Source of the DNA: Panorpa germanica
Lineage: Eukaryota; Arthropoda; Insecta; Mecoptera; Panorpidae
Length of the DNA: 64,000 nt
Reading direction: 5' to 3'
NCBI GenBank assembly: GCA_963678705.1
Contig: OY783208.1
Span: 17,309,486 to 17,373,485, forward strand
Shown: positions 12,441 to 26,072 of the stretch, in pieces
Layout: every line of letters starts with the position of its first letter
Numbering within the stretch: position 1 is the first letter of the stretch
Notes under the pieces: model-generated
Seen by the model: the letters and a program-made list of their open reading frames with translations, nothing else
What the model was told of the DNA's origin: nothing
Databases searched by the model: none
Position numbers and translations under genes: made by a program

Positions 12441-12839
12441 GTCGCTTTACAAAGTGTGAGAGAGGGTGACAAGCATGGGTTGGTGGAATTATAATGATAC
12501 CTCATCAACGAAAAATGAAAGATACATTGTTTGAAGAAATAGTGATATTAAAATCTTTGAGATAAAAAGCATTAATATTAGATATATAAAAAGTATTCTA
12601 TTTTCTCAAAAGTATTTTTAAAATTCGTATTTTGCATTTTGCATTTTAAAATTTTAGAAAAGCATTTGTGTACATGTCTGGTTATAGTAGCCTATGCTTG
12701 TTTATAAACTCAAAAGATCTGACCACAAAAAATCATCTTCGTCTTTTAGTCAATTGAGTTATCAACTTGGTGGTATCCTTCTGACTGGACAACGACTGTG
12801 TATACGACCACTGATTCTACAACCACTGAGTCACCAACA

Positions 12840-13075
12840 ACGGAGACGACAACTACAGAGTCTACAACCACTGAGTCGACAACCACCGAATCTACAACTA
12901 CTGAGTCAACAACCACTGAATCTACAACCACTGAGTCAACAACCACAGAGTCTACAACCACTGAGTCGACAACCACTGAATCTACAACCACTGAGTCAAC
13001 AACCACTTAATCTACAACCACTGAGTCGACAACCACTGAGTCAACTACAACTGAGTCTACAACAACTCAGACAAC
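12840..13075 (+). repeat. 15-bp coding minisatellite (TTTES) in exon 2 of copy 1
   Basis: This is the same 15-bp unit as in copy 2 but a shorter array of about 14 units. The codon at 13008-13010 is TAA where neighbouring units have GAA or GAG, a single G-to-T difference. After the stop the frame stays open to the exon end at 13140 (...NYPSDDYCPIEEIKT). Confidence 0.9.
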
Positions 13076-16000
13076 AACCCTGCCAGCTCCGCCAAATTAT
13101 CCATCCGATGATTATTGCCCCATAGAAGAGATAAAAACTTGTAAGTGAATAACTGGTTTTAAAGGACCCCCAATGTGTCACTGTTAACGGCATCTTAACA
13201 GGTAGATTTAAATACGGAGTTCCTGTAGCCAAAAGACAATTCCCCTACGTTGCCTTTCTGAAGAGCAGAAATGCGCATAAAGTCCAGTACTGCAGCGGAA
13301 GTCTAATTCATCCTCAATGGGTGCTCACTTCCGCTTATTGCACGCTCCCGTAAGTAAAATGTCAGATTTGGTATTACTTTAGGTTGGTAACAAGTCACAA
13401 CTAAAGTAACTCATTTTTCAGTGACTCAAAAGTTGAGGTCATCCTGGGGGCCCTCGTTCCGTTCGATGAAAAAGATACGGAGCGAGTGGTTGTGCAATCT
13501 GAAGTTGTCTACATCCACCCTGAATATCTTCCTCGTTATAAGAATCCTAAGAACGATGTAGCGCTGATTAAATTGTCCATACCGGTGACATCAGGTAAGA
13601 TCAAGTAATTCAATAAACTTCTGAGCGTTGTTCACTGTGCTGATTGTTGCAGATGCTATCATCCCCATTGTAATGAAAAGAGACTCTGGACCAATCTCTA
13701 ATGATAACATCACCTTTGCAGCATGGGGAGAAGTTGGCTACGGTAAGTTTATTGATTTACTGAGTTTATTTAGAAGGACCATGAAAACTAAGTAACAATG
13801 GATGTTCGAAAATATTTGCACCACTGACAGGGTCTCGAAGCTTCTATTGATACTACTGGCATTAGTAAAAATCAGTAATTCCATGTTACCAGTTCCGTTC
13901 CCTTTCAGGAAGGTACATTTCCAAACAAAATCAAGGTTGCCCATCGCTAAGCGACGTCTGTTTTGTATAGATTGCTAAATTGTAGTTTACAAAGAATGGA
14001 ATTTGATAAGCAAATAATAGAATTATTAAAGACAATTATTTAAATTTTTGGAAAATGTTAAAGTAGATTTATAAGTTATATAATTAAAATTGAAAAAAAC
14101 AATAATTATTTCAGAAACGCTGACCTACACTTCAAACAATGTGATGTATAAAGGTCCATGTAGATGTCAAGACACGGATAAAAATATTGCTCTTTATGAA
14201 GATGCTGCCGGTGATAATGAATTCTTTTGCTGTATCTCAGCAGAACACTTTTGCTTTGTAAGTATTACAGTTACTTTTTACGCGCGATGGTTTTGCTGCA
14301 GATAATAAATTTATTCAAATCTGTAATTGATGAATTAATCTGTAATATTTTCCTTCTTCTAGATTCACAACGGGGGTGGTTTGGTCATTGATGGCGTTCT
14401 AGTAGCAGTAATGAGCATGCGGTGTTATTCCCATTGCCGCGACCATGAAGGAATCTTCACTAACGTCTACAACCAACTTCAGTGGATCAGCAACACCTTA
14501 AATACAGGTTGGCCCTAACTTATTTTAGTATATTAATCGAATATTTGATCAGATGGGCAAATCAGATTCATCCCAGGTTGTTTGAAATCGTATTTTAACA
14601 ATTGGGTTATCATCTACTTCTACACTTTTATGTCTCTCTATTCACTTCGTCTACTTTGTATCTGCTTCGCCTCTTTCCACTTTCTTAAATCTTTGTCTTT
14701 TTTTAACAGTTCTTTATAATTTTTTTGTTCTTATCTTTTTTGCTCACCTACACAATCTACTGGACCTTCCCATATCGTATTCTCATTATCTCTTTCTCTG
14801 GCGATTCTGTGCATTGTTCTGTACCTTGAATTACGTTAATATCTTTTTTTCTCATTTCCTCTTGTATCTCTCATTCCATTTAAATTATTCTTTTGCCATC
14901 CTTTCCTCCTATTGTAGCCTTACATCTGTTTTATTCTGTTGTACTTCCAAGATTCTTCGTTCTTAGTCCCACCTTCTCTACATATTCCACCTTCTTCATT
15001 TTTAACCTATTACCGTCTTTGGTACGGACTGTTATATAACGAAGTTCCAAAGAGATACCATACTTATACGTCAAAAATTATTTAATGCTGCGTGCTTTCA
15101 ATTTACAATTCTAATTTTCCTTAACTCTTCCTTTTCTTCTTTTTGCCATCTCTCTTGGTTCTCTCAATAATTCTTGCACCGCTTGGGTTGCTTCCAGAAG
15201 TTTTTTAGCCGTTATTGTCCCTTTGTGCTACGAAATTTAAAATTAAAAAAATATACTCAGAGTCGATGATATCTACTTTCATCTATTTTGTAACGAATAT
15301 CAACATTGCAAATCTAAACTATTGTAACTTTGTTTAGCAGGTTGCATTACAGACTCTAAAGTTTACGGAGCGTGCAGTGATATTTCCGGTTTCGTTTCTG
15401 GAGTTTATCTAATTCAACCCAACAACGATGTGGACCTGTTTGAAGTTTTTTGCGAACTTCGAGTGGACGGCGAGAAGTGGACGGTAATTAATCTGACGAT
15501 ATTTCCTTCTAAGACATGTCACCCTTATTTGCAGGGTCTTCCTTACAGGATCGAGGTGAAAATCCTAAGGATTAGTTTCGTTTAACATCGAACGGATTTA
15601 CTTATCCAAGTGATCTAAAGGCAATGAGTAACATCTTGCTAAACATAAAATGTGGATATTACCTTAAATATTTTTCTTGATAAGAAATCATTTTTAGATA
15701 ACTTTAAGATTTATTTTCTCAAACCTAATGAAGATATTTTGCAGGTCATCCAGCAGCGCTTCAACAATTCCGTTGACTTTTACAGAAACTATGCTAACTA
15801 CACGATGGGATTTGGGCCGATATCTGGAAACCATTGGCTGGGATTGGAAAAAATTCACCAGGTGGAATCACGATTTGTTCTTATCCCTATGTCATGACTT
15901 TCAGTAATGCCAACTGTTAAAGAAATGTGATCACAGTTTATCTGATACTTTCAGTTGACGAAAAATGGCGACCATGAACTCCTGGTGGAATTGCAGGCCC

Positions 16001-16899
16001 ACAACTTAACGAGAGGATACGCACAGTACAGTACGTTTAAGGTTGACTCCGTAGGAACAGGATTCAAATTAACGATCTCTGGTTACAGCGGAAACGCAGG
16101 TAGGTCCATTGTTTATTTCACAAGTTTATTCCTGTACTGACTTCAAGTGCTCGTGATGGACTGATCTTACCTTTATAAAGTGACATTATCAGAAGTGCCG
16201 TAGATTCAGTGCCGGATAAGGGCATGTGTTAAAGAAACAACAAAATATTTATCTTTCATTAAATATTTATAAATTTCTTTTATGATTAAAATGTTTTATT
16301 GTCTAAGTCACCTTGTAATTTTTGTACATCACATTAACTTGAATCATTTTGTTTCAGTTATTCATTCATTTTTTATAGTTTATAAAAGCATGTTCATTTT
16401 TCGCAATAGTATATTTCAAATAAAGGATTAAACAATTATCAATGGTTTTACAAAAGAAACATCAGCAAACTTATACACATTAAATTGGGTGTTTACTTAA
16501 TTGTATAAAATATAGACACCCAAACCTAAACAACATGTGTTAGGTAAATGATAATTAATTGATCCAATATTCTCTAGTAAACAAGAATTCCATGAAACAG
16601 TTAACACAACTGATAAATCAATATATATAGCTCTCAATTAATTAAACTTTAAAACGAAAAATGACCACATTCGATATCTCAAGATGAATTAAGAGTATGA
16701 AAAGGCATAATTAAAATATGTGTGAAATACGTATCCTACGATAATAGTCAATAATCGATAACACGATTATCGAAGTAATTAAATAAATTGAAAATAAATA
16801 AAGTAATGTTTTGAAAAAGAAATATTTTTTGAGGTTTACGTTGGGTTTCACAACTTAACTGGCGCTGTGTCTGTAAATTTACAAAGAACTCCGTGAACC

Positions 16900-18330
16900 T
16901 AGCAAGGCCAGTGATGAACTTTATAAAGGAAGGGAAGAAATTTTAAACTACATCCAAATATATTATTAATTTATTGTAATAATTTTACCATTAGGCAGTA
17001 CATTTTTCTACCTTAAATCATTACATTACATATCCCTGTGATTAATTACATACTATCTTCCTATTCCCACTTCTTTCAAAAGAAACAATACAAATACATA
17101 ACAAAATATTTACATTTAAACCTCTACTGGTTCTCTCTTCTTGCTACTCTCTCTTATGTTTCTACTCTTTCCTTGCTCCATCTCTTTCCCTCCGCCATTC
17201 ACCTCTTCCGTACAATGCCTCCCTTTAATAACTGCACAATCTTCTTTTCACTTTTTACTCTTTTTCTTGTATGTATTCCGTTATCTCTCTCTCTCATAAA
17301 TCTTCTTTTATTGTTTTTGTATTTGTTATTATGAAGTTTTTACATTCTTTTCTGCTGCTGTATCTCTTTGTTTCTGCTTCTTAGTTCGTCTTTCACCATT
17401 GTGCCTTTCTTCCTCTTCTGGTGCTATACTGTTTAAAGTACTCCTTTCCACTTTTCGTTCCTCCTCTTCTATTATCCGTTCCTTCCGCATTTCTTATTTT
17501 CTACTAGAAATTAATTGCCCTTCTTTCTGATTCAATCCTATTTTGTCATTTTTCACCTCTTTCAATACAATATCTCGAATTACACCTGTCTTGCAATAGT
17601 ATTTATTTAACATACCTCTCCTGGATTGTTTCCAATTTCTCTTGCTCCCTCTACCCCATATATCTGTTCCGTATATCATCATACTCGTTATTATTATATC
17701 AAACATCCAGAGCATATTTTGTATCTCCCCACCAAACAACTTTTCTCTTACTCTCCACACCCTTCTCATAGCTAAATCTGCCCTCTTCGCTATCTCTCTT
17801 TTATCTGCACTTCTTTTCTGTGGTTTGTTTTTAAATGTGTACCATAGATGCCTAAATTCCTATACCTTCTCAATGTCATCTATTTTACATTTATACTTTC
17901 TCTTTATCCTTTTTTTGCCTTTTTTAGAATATCATACTTTTCCTTTTTTCCGTATTTATCTTTAGCCCTTTCCTGTCTAGGTATTTCCCAAGCCGTTCAA
18001 TCATCTCCTTTAACTGTTCTTCCCTTTTCGTCAAAATGACTATGCGTCTGCGTAAGGTAAGGCACAGTTTTTTTCGATCACCACCCTTCTGTCTTGACCT
18101 CTTTCCAATACTTCCTCCATATTAGATATGTAGATCGAAAATAGCGCGGGGCTTAAAGGGCAACCTTGTCTCACATCTCTGTATATCTAGTATTTTTCGT
18201 TCATTAATTCTCGAAGCTCTTTTCAGTGTTCATTAGAATATTCCACCTATAAATTTTTAACTTCGTGTCTGTTTCGCTTTTTATATATAGGAATTATTAT
18301 TCCTTCTCTCCAGCTTGTTTGTAAGTGTTC
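16900..18330 (-). mobile_element. Non-LTR RT relic in intron 10 of copy 1
   Basis: Minus-strand open piece at 17494-17769 (FDIIITSMMIYGTDIWGRGS) corresponds to the post-RT region, and 18000-18180 corresponds to the YADD region seen better in copy 2 (35370-35612). Multiple frameshifts and stops. The plus strand is polypyrimidine-rich, which makes long false ORFs. Confidence 0.55.
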
Positions 18331-18359
18331 TTCTTTTCATCTAAGACCTAAAGTTTAAC

Positions 18360-19260
18360 AGAAGTCAACTTAAGCGACAGCATCTGTTGACGTGGTCAAC
18401 TATGTGTTAGGCGCAGTATTATGTCAAAATAATTACTTGTTGTCCTACACCAATAGAACACTAGACCAGTTTGAAGTAAATTAATCCACGATGAAAAATG
18501 AAATGCTTTCCATCTTTCGTCCAATCAACGGACATTGCACCTGTATCAATTGTCATTAGAGCAGAAAATGTAGAATTTAATGCTCCACCACCTGTTAATC
18601 TACAACAAACCCCAGTAGTTGTGTTCCAATGCGAATCGAACAATGACAAATAGAAGATTTCAAAGAGCTGCTTAAGTAGTAACTTATGCAGAATAACAAA
18701 CTATCGAGGAATGCCTCGATAACTAGAAGCATAAAAAAAAATACGAATAAAAGCTAGATGAAAAACCAATGGCACACATGAGAAGGTTACAAACCAAAGG
18801 CGTTACGGACCCTGCAACACTGCCTATTACAGACAACCCATCAGAAAGAAACTGCTGTTCATACATTGTTTGGGGATAGTTTTATAGCGATGTATTTAAG
18901 TAAATAATTAGTATATTCTTATTCATCGCTCATTATAAGTATATGAACTGTCATAATTAAGGTACCATTGAAGGTACCAAATAATTTTTACCAGCAAAAC
19001 AACTCTACGTGTATTGGACAAACGTCCGAATCCTTTGCAGACATTATCGACCTAACAAAGCAATGCACCCTTCAAGGATATGACAAGATAAGACGAATTG
19101 GAAGGTGCTACCCGTGAAGAGCATCAAAGGAATACAACAGCTGGACCTGCATAACATCAACCAGAACAAATTTAAACAAATAGGAAGACTGTACCAGAAT
19201 TTAAAACCCATAAAGAACATAGAATTAAGTAATAAACACGTGCAGTTAATAATGCTGCAG
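18360..19260. other. Decayed coding-like sequence in intron 10 of copy 1
   Basis: Short open pieces with protein-like composition: plus strand 18500-18653 (VSIVIRAENVEFNAPPPVNL, then QQTPVVVF) and ~19110-19261 (KSIKGIQQLDLHNINQNK). 35830-36240 in copy 2 is homologous to the first. Frames are broken. Most likely a transposon relic of unknown type rather than an exon. Confidence 0.25.
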
Positions 19261-21722
19261 TAATTAAACTATGTGTCCCTAAAGTAATAGGTTTAACTTA
19301 GATATTTCCTAAGAGACAAAGAACGAGAAAATTAACAAAACAATTAACTTTAAATACAATCAGAGGACAATAAATTAGAATAGAGGAGTTAAGTAAAGTA
19401 AAGGAGTTAAGTTTGCTCCTGGAAACAGCAATTCCAGGTAACTGATGAACCATTTATTTAAAATATCAATTAAAGTTTGGAACAACATTCAGCATCTCAA
19501 GATGAAGCAATAGTATTAATTAGAAATGGCTCAATCGCTGCTGCTTAAGATTTAGACGCATAAGAGTTAATTCAATAGTTGCCCTAATTCACAGAGAACT
19601 GTAAATTACATAAGCCAATTATTCTAACGAAAAAATTAAATCAATGTTAAATTAAATAAAGGAATATTTTGGAACTTAATTAGAAAACTGAATGTCCTGT
19701 AGACCATAGGCCTGCCCATTTGGTGGACCTCGAAAAGAAACTGAATTACTTTTGAATTCAGTGGTAAGAGTAGCATTGGGTGCAATCAACAAATTATAAT
19801 AATAAAAAGAACATTAGTCGACGTAAAAACGCTGTACACGAGTGTACACATCATATGGAAAACAAATAACAACAGCTAGAAAATGAAAGATAAATGCAAA
19901 TGCCATTGTTTCTTTTTTCACATTTCTATTGATTTTCTAAATAATTGACCGGTTTGTTATTTGATAATAAATTGTTTTTAAAATATTATTTTTGACATCA
20001 TATAGTTTTATGTTCTTGAAAATATGATCTTCTATGGATGTAATTGTTATATGGAGTAACGCAAAAAAACATTAAACTTAACTGCTGAAATGCTATATAA
20101 CTAATCCTGGGATTGACTCTTTCAAATCCCGAATTCCCGGGATTTTGAATATGTTTTAAGATTGTATTCCCTAATTGTAGCCGACTCCAGCCGTACGGGC
20201 CGTGATAAGCGCAAATTACGAGATTCCAACGGACTGAGATATCTGGTGATAAGTTTAAAGGGCGGTGTTGTGGGCCGTACCTTAAAAAAGTTGCAATATT
20301 CCAGAAGAAATTAACAATTTTAATAGTTATTTTGGTCCCTTTTTTCGTTTCAGGGATTAACATTTATAAAAAACACTAATAATATGACGTCACATCAGTT
20401 TCACACCCTCTTTCCTTTTAACAATTGACGTCACTCGTATACAACAAACTTTACATGAGATAGCAAGTAGCTAGCTGTCTGGAGCAACGCATAAAATATT
20501 GATATTATAAATAGGATTAACAAGAATAAATAAAATCGATTACTTATTATTCTACAGACCTCTATAAGAATATTTAAAAATTAAAGAAAATAATTGAAAA
20601 TATTTCACAACTCAATTGCATTAAAATTATGTCCCCCTTTCATCACTAGACAAACCGAGCAACATCGGGTATTTGGAGTTGATGCCAAATAAACTTAACA
20701 CATAACACGCTTTGTGACGTGAACGTGTTATTAAATTGTAAATTATTGATTAAGTAATGTGGTTGAGGACGGAGCACGGAGTACGGAACACGTTGTGTTT
20801 AACTTTGGTAAAAAATTTAAATTAATTGACATTGAAAACAACAGAAAGTTTTATATTTTGTTTCCCCGTTGTCCATTGGTTGTAAAATAATTCCCCTCCG
20901 TTGCCCCGTCCCTTCGTGAATATGTTAACAACGGATGGTTGTGGTTGTGTGTGCCCAGTTGTTGGATTGTAAGTACCGCAGTGTTCTTGGTATTGTTTCA
21001 GGCGACTCGATATACAAAACCGGCTCCAGCTATGACGGCTGGTACCTGAACGGAATGAAGTTCACTACGTACGATAAGGACCAGGATAAGGCGCCGCATA
21101 ACTGTGCTGAGGAGCGGCACGGAGGCTGGTGGTATAATTACTGTGGTGCCAGGTAACTATCTCCACCTGCGACTGCGTCACGTGATGGTTCTCTGGAGTG
21201 TAAAATAGCCACCTCTTCCGTACCATTCGTACTATCCCTCTTTTACTTTAATTAAGGTAGTTGTGCCGCGACACTAATTTCTATACCTGTCCTACTCTTT
21301 CTATTACACGTCCTATATATAGGTTAACTTTTCTACGTTAATATTACATTAAGAAAAATATTCGTTTGACACAAATTTACTTTTATGTTCGCCGGCTGAT
21401 AAAGGTAGTTTGATTAGATAAAATAAAAATATGTAGCAACTATGTAGATACTCCCATCGCTTTGTTGCGGATTTAGATTTTTGCAATTTGTAATTTTCAG
21501 TGAATTAACTAAAATATATTTCAGTGCAGAGGTCATGGCAACATTCAGTTGTTGTCAGTTGGTAACCCTGATCCATTTATGTTCATCGGCTGTTTTTGTG
21601 TTGGTACTATTCTAACGTTGTGTTTTACTTCCAGCAATTTGAACAGTCCATACCATGATACGGCTGTGGATGATTTTTGTCATTTATTGGAGTTGTTTGC
21701 AACAAAACACATTCTCATCTAG

Positions 21723-24700
21723 AGTCGGTAAAGATCAAAAGAAACACATGATCGCAAACGCGAGCGCTGAATCTTGATGGTGAGGGGGATGGTCTTATGC
21801 TATTGTTAAAAATTCTATAGAGTAACGAAACATTGCTCGACATTGAAATCTTCGAGTTTTCAATCAGAGTCGTGTGTGTACGGCCTTAGTCAATTTGGTT
21901 TGAATACGCAGTTTTAGTTTCTGCATACATTTGCTCTTCGCCTCGCAGTCGATACAAGAAAGCTGAAACATGAAATGAATATACTTTTATCTCTTTCTAC
22001 CCAAACAAGCAAATTGACATCGCATTATAACATAAAAAATATGACTCTTGCTTTGACATGAGTATATCTCTGGAGTATATTTGTACAGTCTGTGTATTTA
22101 ATTGTTTGTGATATATTTTTATAAACATACGTTTCTATATATCTTCTTCCGATTTGCATCTTAATATTAACAAAGCAGTTAATAATATATAAGCATTTTC
22201 AGATCTGAAGTATTATGCAAGCAAAGGATTTATATTATATTATTTATTTATTTTTAATTTGTTATTGTAATAACTTTTTATTTTTTTCCAATTTTTTTTT
22301 TATTTCATTCTGTACTAATATTATTAATTAAATTTAATATAAAAAATACAATAACCTGTTTTATTTCCCAATTTTAATTCCGCTATGAGTAGGAGCGAGA
22401 AGGTATTATCCGCGCGCATGAGAGTGAGTGAGACATAAACCTTCATTACCTTATACCTGGAAAATGGTCGTCTAGTCAAGTTAGCAGGTAGGCATACGAT
22501 CATTGTACATACTAACACTACTCAATCTTATAAATTTTGTTCTTCGGAAAATTAGTGATGTCTGCCGGTTCTGGGATCTCACTCTATGAATAATTTAATA
22601 TAATAGTTGAAGTGTGATTTGCGGGTTGCATGCTATATGCTATAGGCGCATCCTGTAATAAACTGCAAAAGAAACGAAACCAAACCATATTAACATAATA
22701 TTGTAATATTTAATAATAATAATAAATAGTATTAGTGTATTATTTGAAACATGAAATATATGAATTTATTAAAATATATTTTAATAAATAAATGTTTTAT
22801 TTCCAAAGCCACGACGTATTGAATAATAGCACATTAAACTCGCAAATATAAATTTGTTAATTACTTTCGGCTCTCAGAAAGTAGACTATAATTTGAAAAC
22901 GTATAAAAAAAATAAAGTTGCATGTTCAAACCAAGAAGAATAAAAACAACGCAACCGTGTTTCCTTTGATCTTTATCGACTCCAGATGGGACTTTGTTAT
23001 GTGCAAACAACTGCAATAAAAAACAAAAAAGTTGTAAAAACTGTCTAGTTGGTGTAAACATTGATACAACTTTAAAAATAAACGACTTTTTGTTCCAGTT
23101 TTATGCAACCGTCTATCTGGTGTGAAACCGGTATTATGGGTCTGTTCAATGCGGATATTCTGTTGCCGAAATACGGAATTGTTGCAAAGAAAGTGCAACT
23201 CATTGCAACGTTGCATAATACTGCAACTGTCTATTTGGTGCGAAACCGGCAGTAGGCCACACTTAGCTTAGTTCCAAGGACTATTAATTGTAAGTAATAA
23301 GGTATAATCAATGTATAATTATTTTAATTCACTGCGAGCGTTTTTGTTGAGAGTTGGCTATCAGGACCTCAAATGTTCAATTATTTTAAAATAAAGTCGC
23401 AATATTACAGGAGAAAGTACCAATTAAAATAGTAATTTTTGTCTCTCTACCCCTTAAATATATTGCCATCTCTGTTAAGCAGCAGAGTGTAAAGAAGATG
23501 TATCAGAAATTCAACCAGTTAATAAAAGTATTTGTAAAGTTTTTAAAAATGAGTGGCAAAAAACTAAAAAACGAATACGGCACTGTGTGGTTGTAAAACG
23601 AAAAATGAATCACTATTGTACCAGGAAAAGCGATTGTTGAAGTTTTATATTTAGTGTGGGAAGATTCAACTCAAAAAACCAATTCGGTAGAACAAGTTAA
23701 AATTTGATCTTTAGATGGTAAGTTTTATGATACTTTTATATCTTATAATACACCTACAATATATATCTGTTGAAATCTTGAAATCCTTATTTTTCAATTT
23801 TTAATTTTTGTTTTAGATAATATGGAGATAAATGGAATAAATGTTGACCTTGGAAAATGGAATTTATCGAAAGTAAATAATTATATAACTGATATAATCT
23901 AATTTAAAATGATCCAATTCGTTTAATTAAATTGTTTAATTAGTTTTTAAAAAACTTGCAGAACTTGCAAATTGCCGAATGCCTGACAATGAAGTTATCG
24001 AATGGAAAAAGTTCATTAAGAATGTGAATATAACATTAAACAATAAAAAAGGCAAAGTGTAATTAAGCGACTAAAACTAGAATCTATACATCCTCAGAAA
24101 TACCACTAGTGAGCAAAACAGGCACATTATCTCTAGGACACTCAGGAAGCATTATAGATACATTAGCGCTTCGTCCGGTCGCAAAGTGACTTTATATAAC
24201 ATGTGTTTAAATTTAGACTTATTTGTTACATTGGACTTAATACAAAATATTATTTTTAAGTAATATTTTCTAATATATATGTTTTCTAAAATTCATGTTG
24301 CTTTATTTTGTTCTAATCTTACCATTTATCCCAATCAAGCCCTGTATTAAAAAATGTCCAAGAGCGGCCGGCCCCTCTTACCTCTTGCCTCCATAGCTCT
24401 CTATCGTTCTCTTACATTAAATTTAATTTCATAGCACTGCCGCCTCAGAGCGCCTATTTCCAGCAACACGGCAAAGGGATGTCATTGACAAAAGTAAAAT
24501 ACTTCAGAAAAAAAAGTGTAAAGTTAAGATCGTATAGAAAATTCTAGAGGTCATTTATAACAATTTCTTTATTACTACTGACATCTACACATATATCTTA
24601 CATTGTAAAAGTAATGTAAAGTAATTCAAATGGTTAACTTTGACACAGGAACTGTTTTTATAATAGGCAGTCTACACTGACACCCTTTTTCCACCTAAGA

Positions 24701-24861
24701 AATTAAGATATTTTGTTACAAAGAATTAAACTCGAAAGTTTGGATCTAGCAGTTAGATACTGGCATTTATAAACAATGAAATTAATTAAAATATATATCT
24801 TATTTTTTCTCGTTTCAAAAATACCGATTTAGTTTGTTTTATTTTTCATATTAATAAGTGG
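21723..24861. other. Intergenic DNA between copy 1 and the non-LTR element
   Basis: No gene recognised. 23050-23255 holds three diverged copies of a motif like 'gtctatttggtgcgaaaccgg'. 23393-23455 carries a dispersed repeat ('agtcgcaatatt...gtaccaat') also found at 11340, 20285, 29350 and 42880. 23815-23871 and 23961-24062 look like tiny exon pieces with acceptors (LANCRMPDNEVIEWKK ending TAA), too short to assign. Confidence 0.4.
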
Positions 24862-25294
24862 AGCTACTTAACATTATTTTTTAGTTTTGTGCTCTTTTTT
24901 TGTGTGTAATTGGTGGTGATGTGAGCCCTGGATGAGGGCATTATAGTGACCCTCCACATAACAATACAGTAACTATGGATGATGACAGTGTTTTAGTAAA
25001 AGTGAGCAAATACAATAGTAACAATAATTAAAGCACCTATAAGGTCATCATGATAGTATCACAACAAGGGCAACAAAACTTCTTTAGCTCGCTAAAGCTG
25101 GCAGAAATAATTTGCACAATAAGGAACACAAACAACATCACAGAAATAAAAAGAATTGGAAAAATAGGGCCATTGTACAATGTTTAACAGCAGTAATCGC
25201 AAATAAGATTGTGACTGATCCAATTTTAAAGAATCATAAATTTGAAGCATATACCCTACTTCTGGACCACAGAAACTGTAATTATAAAACAAGA

Positions 25295-26072
25295 TGGTGT
25301 GAGCCGATGTAGTATCCGGTTCGAAGGATCAAAATGGTGTGTAGCTATATCTAGTCTGAGTTGTAAGGTCAGACTCTCTGTGTTTTAAGTGTTTAGTTTG
25401 GACTGGTTCCTAGTAAACAGATATTCACTACACACAAAGGTGCATATAGAGTTTTCTATATGCTTAGAGTTCTTCTAAAGAGGCTAGTAACTTTGCAAAT
25501 GATAACACTTGTTGATTTCACTTAAAATACATTTATTAATAAACCAAGTTCTTGAATTACACACTGCAGGGCTAAACATGAGCGTTAGCCTATATATGTC
25601 TTTCTCTAATGTGTTTTTCTAATTTAAAATAATTTAATTGAGTTTATAATACATCAATCGAGTAATGATCACAAAAGAGCGTATATTCTAGTTGAAACAC
25701 GAATTTTATATCAGCGTTTGTAGTTTCTAAATTAAATATAATAGAATTGGATTTATATTATAAAGCACGTGTGTTTCCTAGGATCTACGAATTCTATCTA
25801 ATTATTACATGCGTTTTAGCTAAACCCTTGGAGTGGGGATAGCACAGGACAGACGTGTTCTGACACGTCTTAGCGTGAGCTCGGACAAGCAGCCCTTGGC
25901 GGCTTGTGCGGTCGTGACATTATTTGTATGTATTGGTGAATAATATCTTATTACTAGCAATATTCATGAAATCTTAAATATAACAATAACATTTATAATA
26001 TCAATACTTCATCTTAAAACTAACAATAGTAAATTAAGATTACACGTTTAGAAACTATTTCGTTTCTAACCA
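25295..26072. mobile_element. Solo LTR (778 bp) with CAAGA target duplication
   Basis: Begins TGGTGTGAGC and ends TTTCTAACCA, so TG...CA with TGGT/ACCA short inverted ends. It is flanked by CAAGA at 25290-25294 and 26073-26077. The sister retroelement at ~7863-7880 has one uninterrupted CAAGA there, an empty site. No internal retroviral-type genes remain. The LTR superfamily is not determined. Confidence 0.8.

Larger units (their letters stand above)
10805..21722 (+). pseudogene. Copy 1: SPH-FReD gene with an in-frame stop in the mucin exon and a replaced C-terminus
   Basis: Exons: 10805-10864, 12750-13140, 13202-13349, 13422-13594, 13653-13742, 14115-14257, 14363-14507, 15341-15483, 15745-15861, 15955-16099, 21002-21152, 21635-21722. 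All splice sites are intact and phases match copies 2 and 3. The Thr-rich frame has TAA at 13008 where sister repeats read GAA, so the product would end after 106 residues. All downstream exons remain open, with the same Tyr-for-His and Asn-for-Ser changes. Exon 11 keeps the FReD cysteine lost in copies 2 and 3 (WWYNYC). The last exon starts like the others (SNLNSPYHDTAVDD) then diverges to TAG at 21720 and lacks the conserved MHWKHDFNRRALK segment. This is probably a young pseudogene. A base error in the repeat or a null allele could explain the stop, but not the altered last exon. Confidence 0.72.

Noticed and set aside
12694..13125. Plus-strand frame reading Leu/Gln-rich repeats (QPLSRQPL...) across copy 1 exon 2
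   Set aside because: Out of phase with exon 1, with exon 3 and with copy 2. It avoids the stop at 13008 only by being a shifted frame.
17038..18039. Hydrophobic Leu/Phe/Ser-rich plus-strand open frames (also 34714-35293, 47469-47820)
   Set aside because: They are the complement of Lys/Glu-rich reverse-transcriptase sequence on the minus strand; polypyrimidine DNA gives false membrane-like ORFs.
25318..25332. tRNA B-box-like GGTTCGAAGG
   Set aside because: No A box at the right distance and no cloverleaf; it lies inside the solo LTR.
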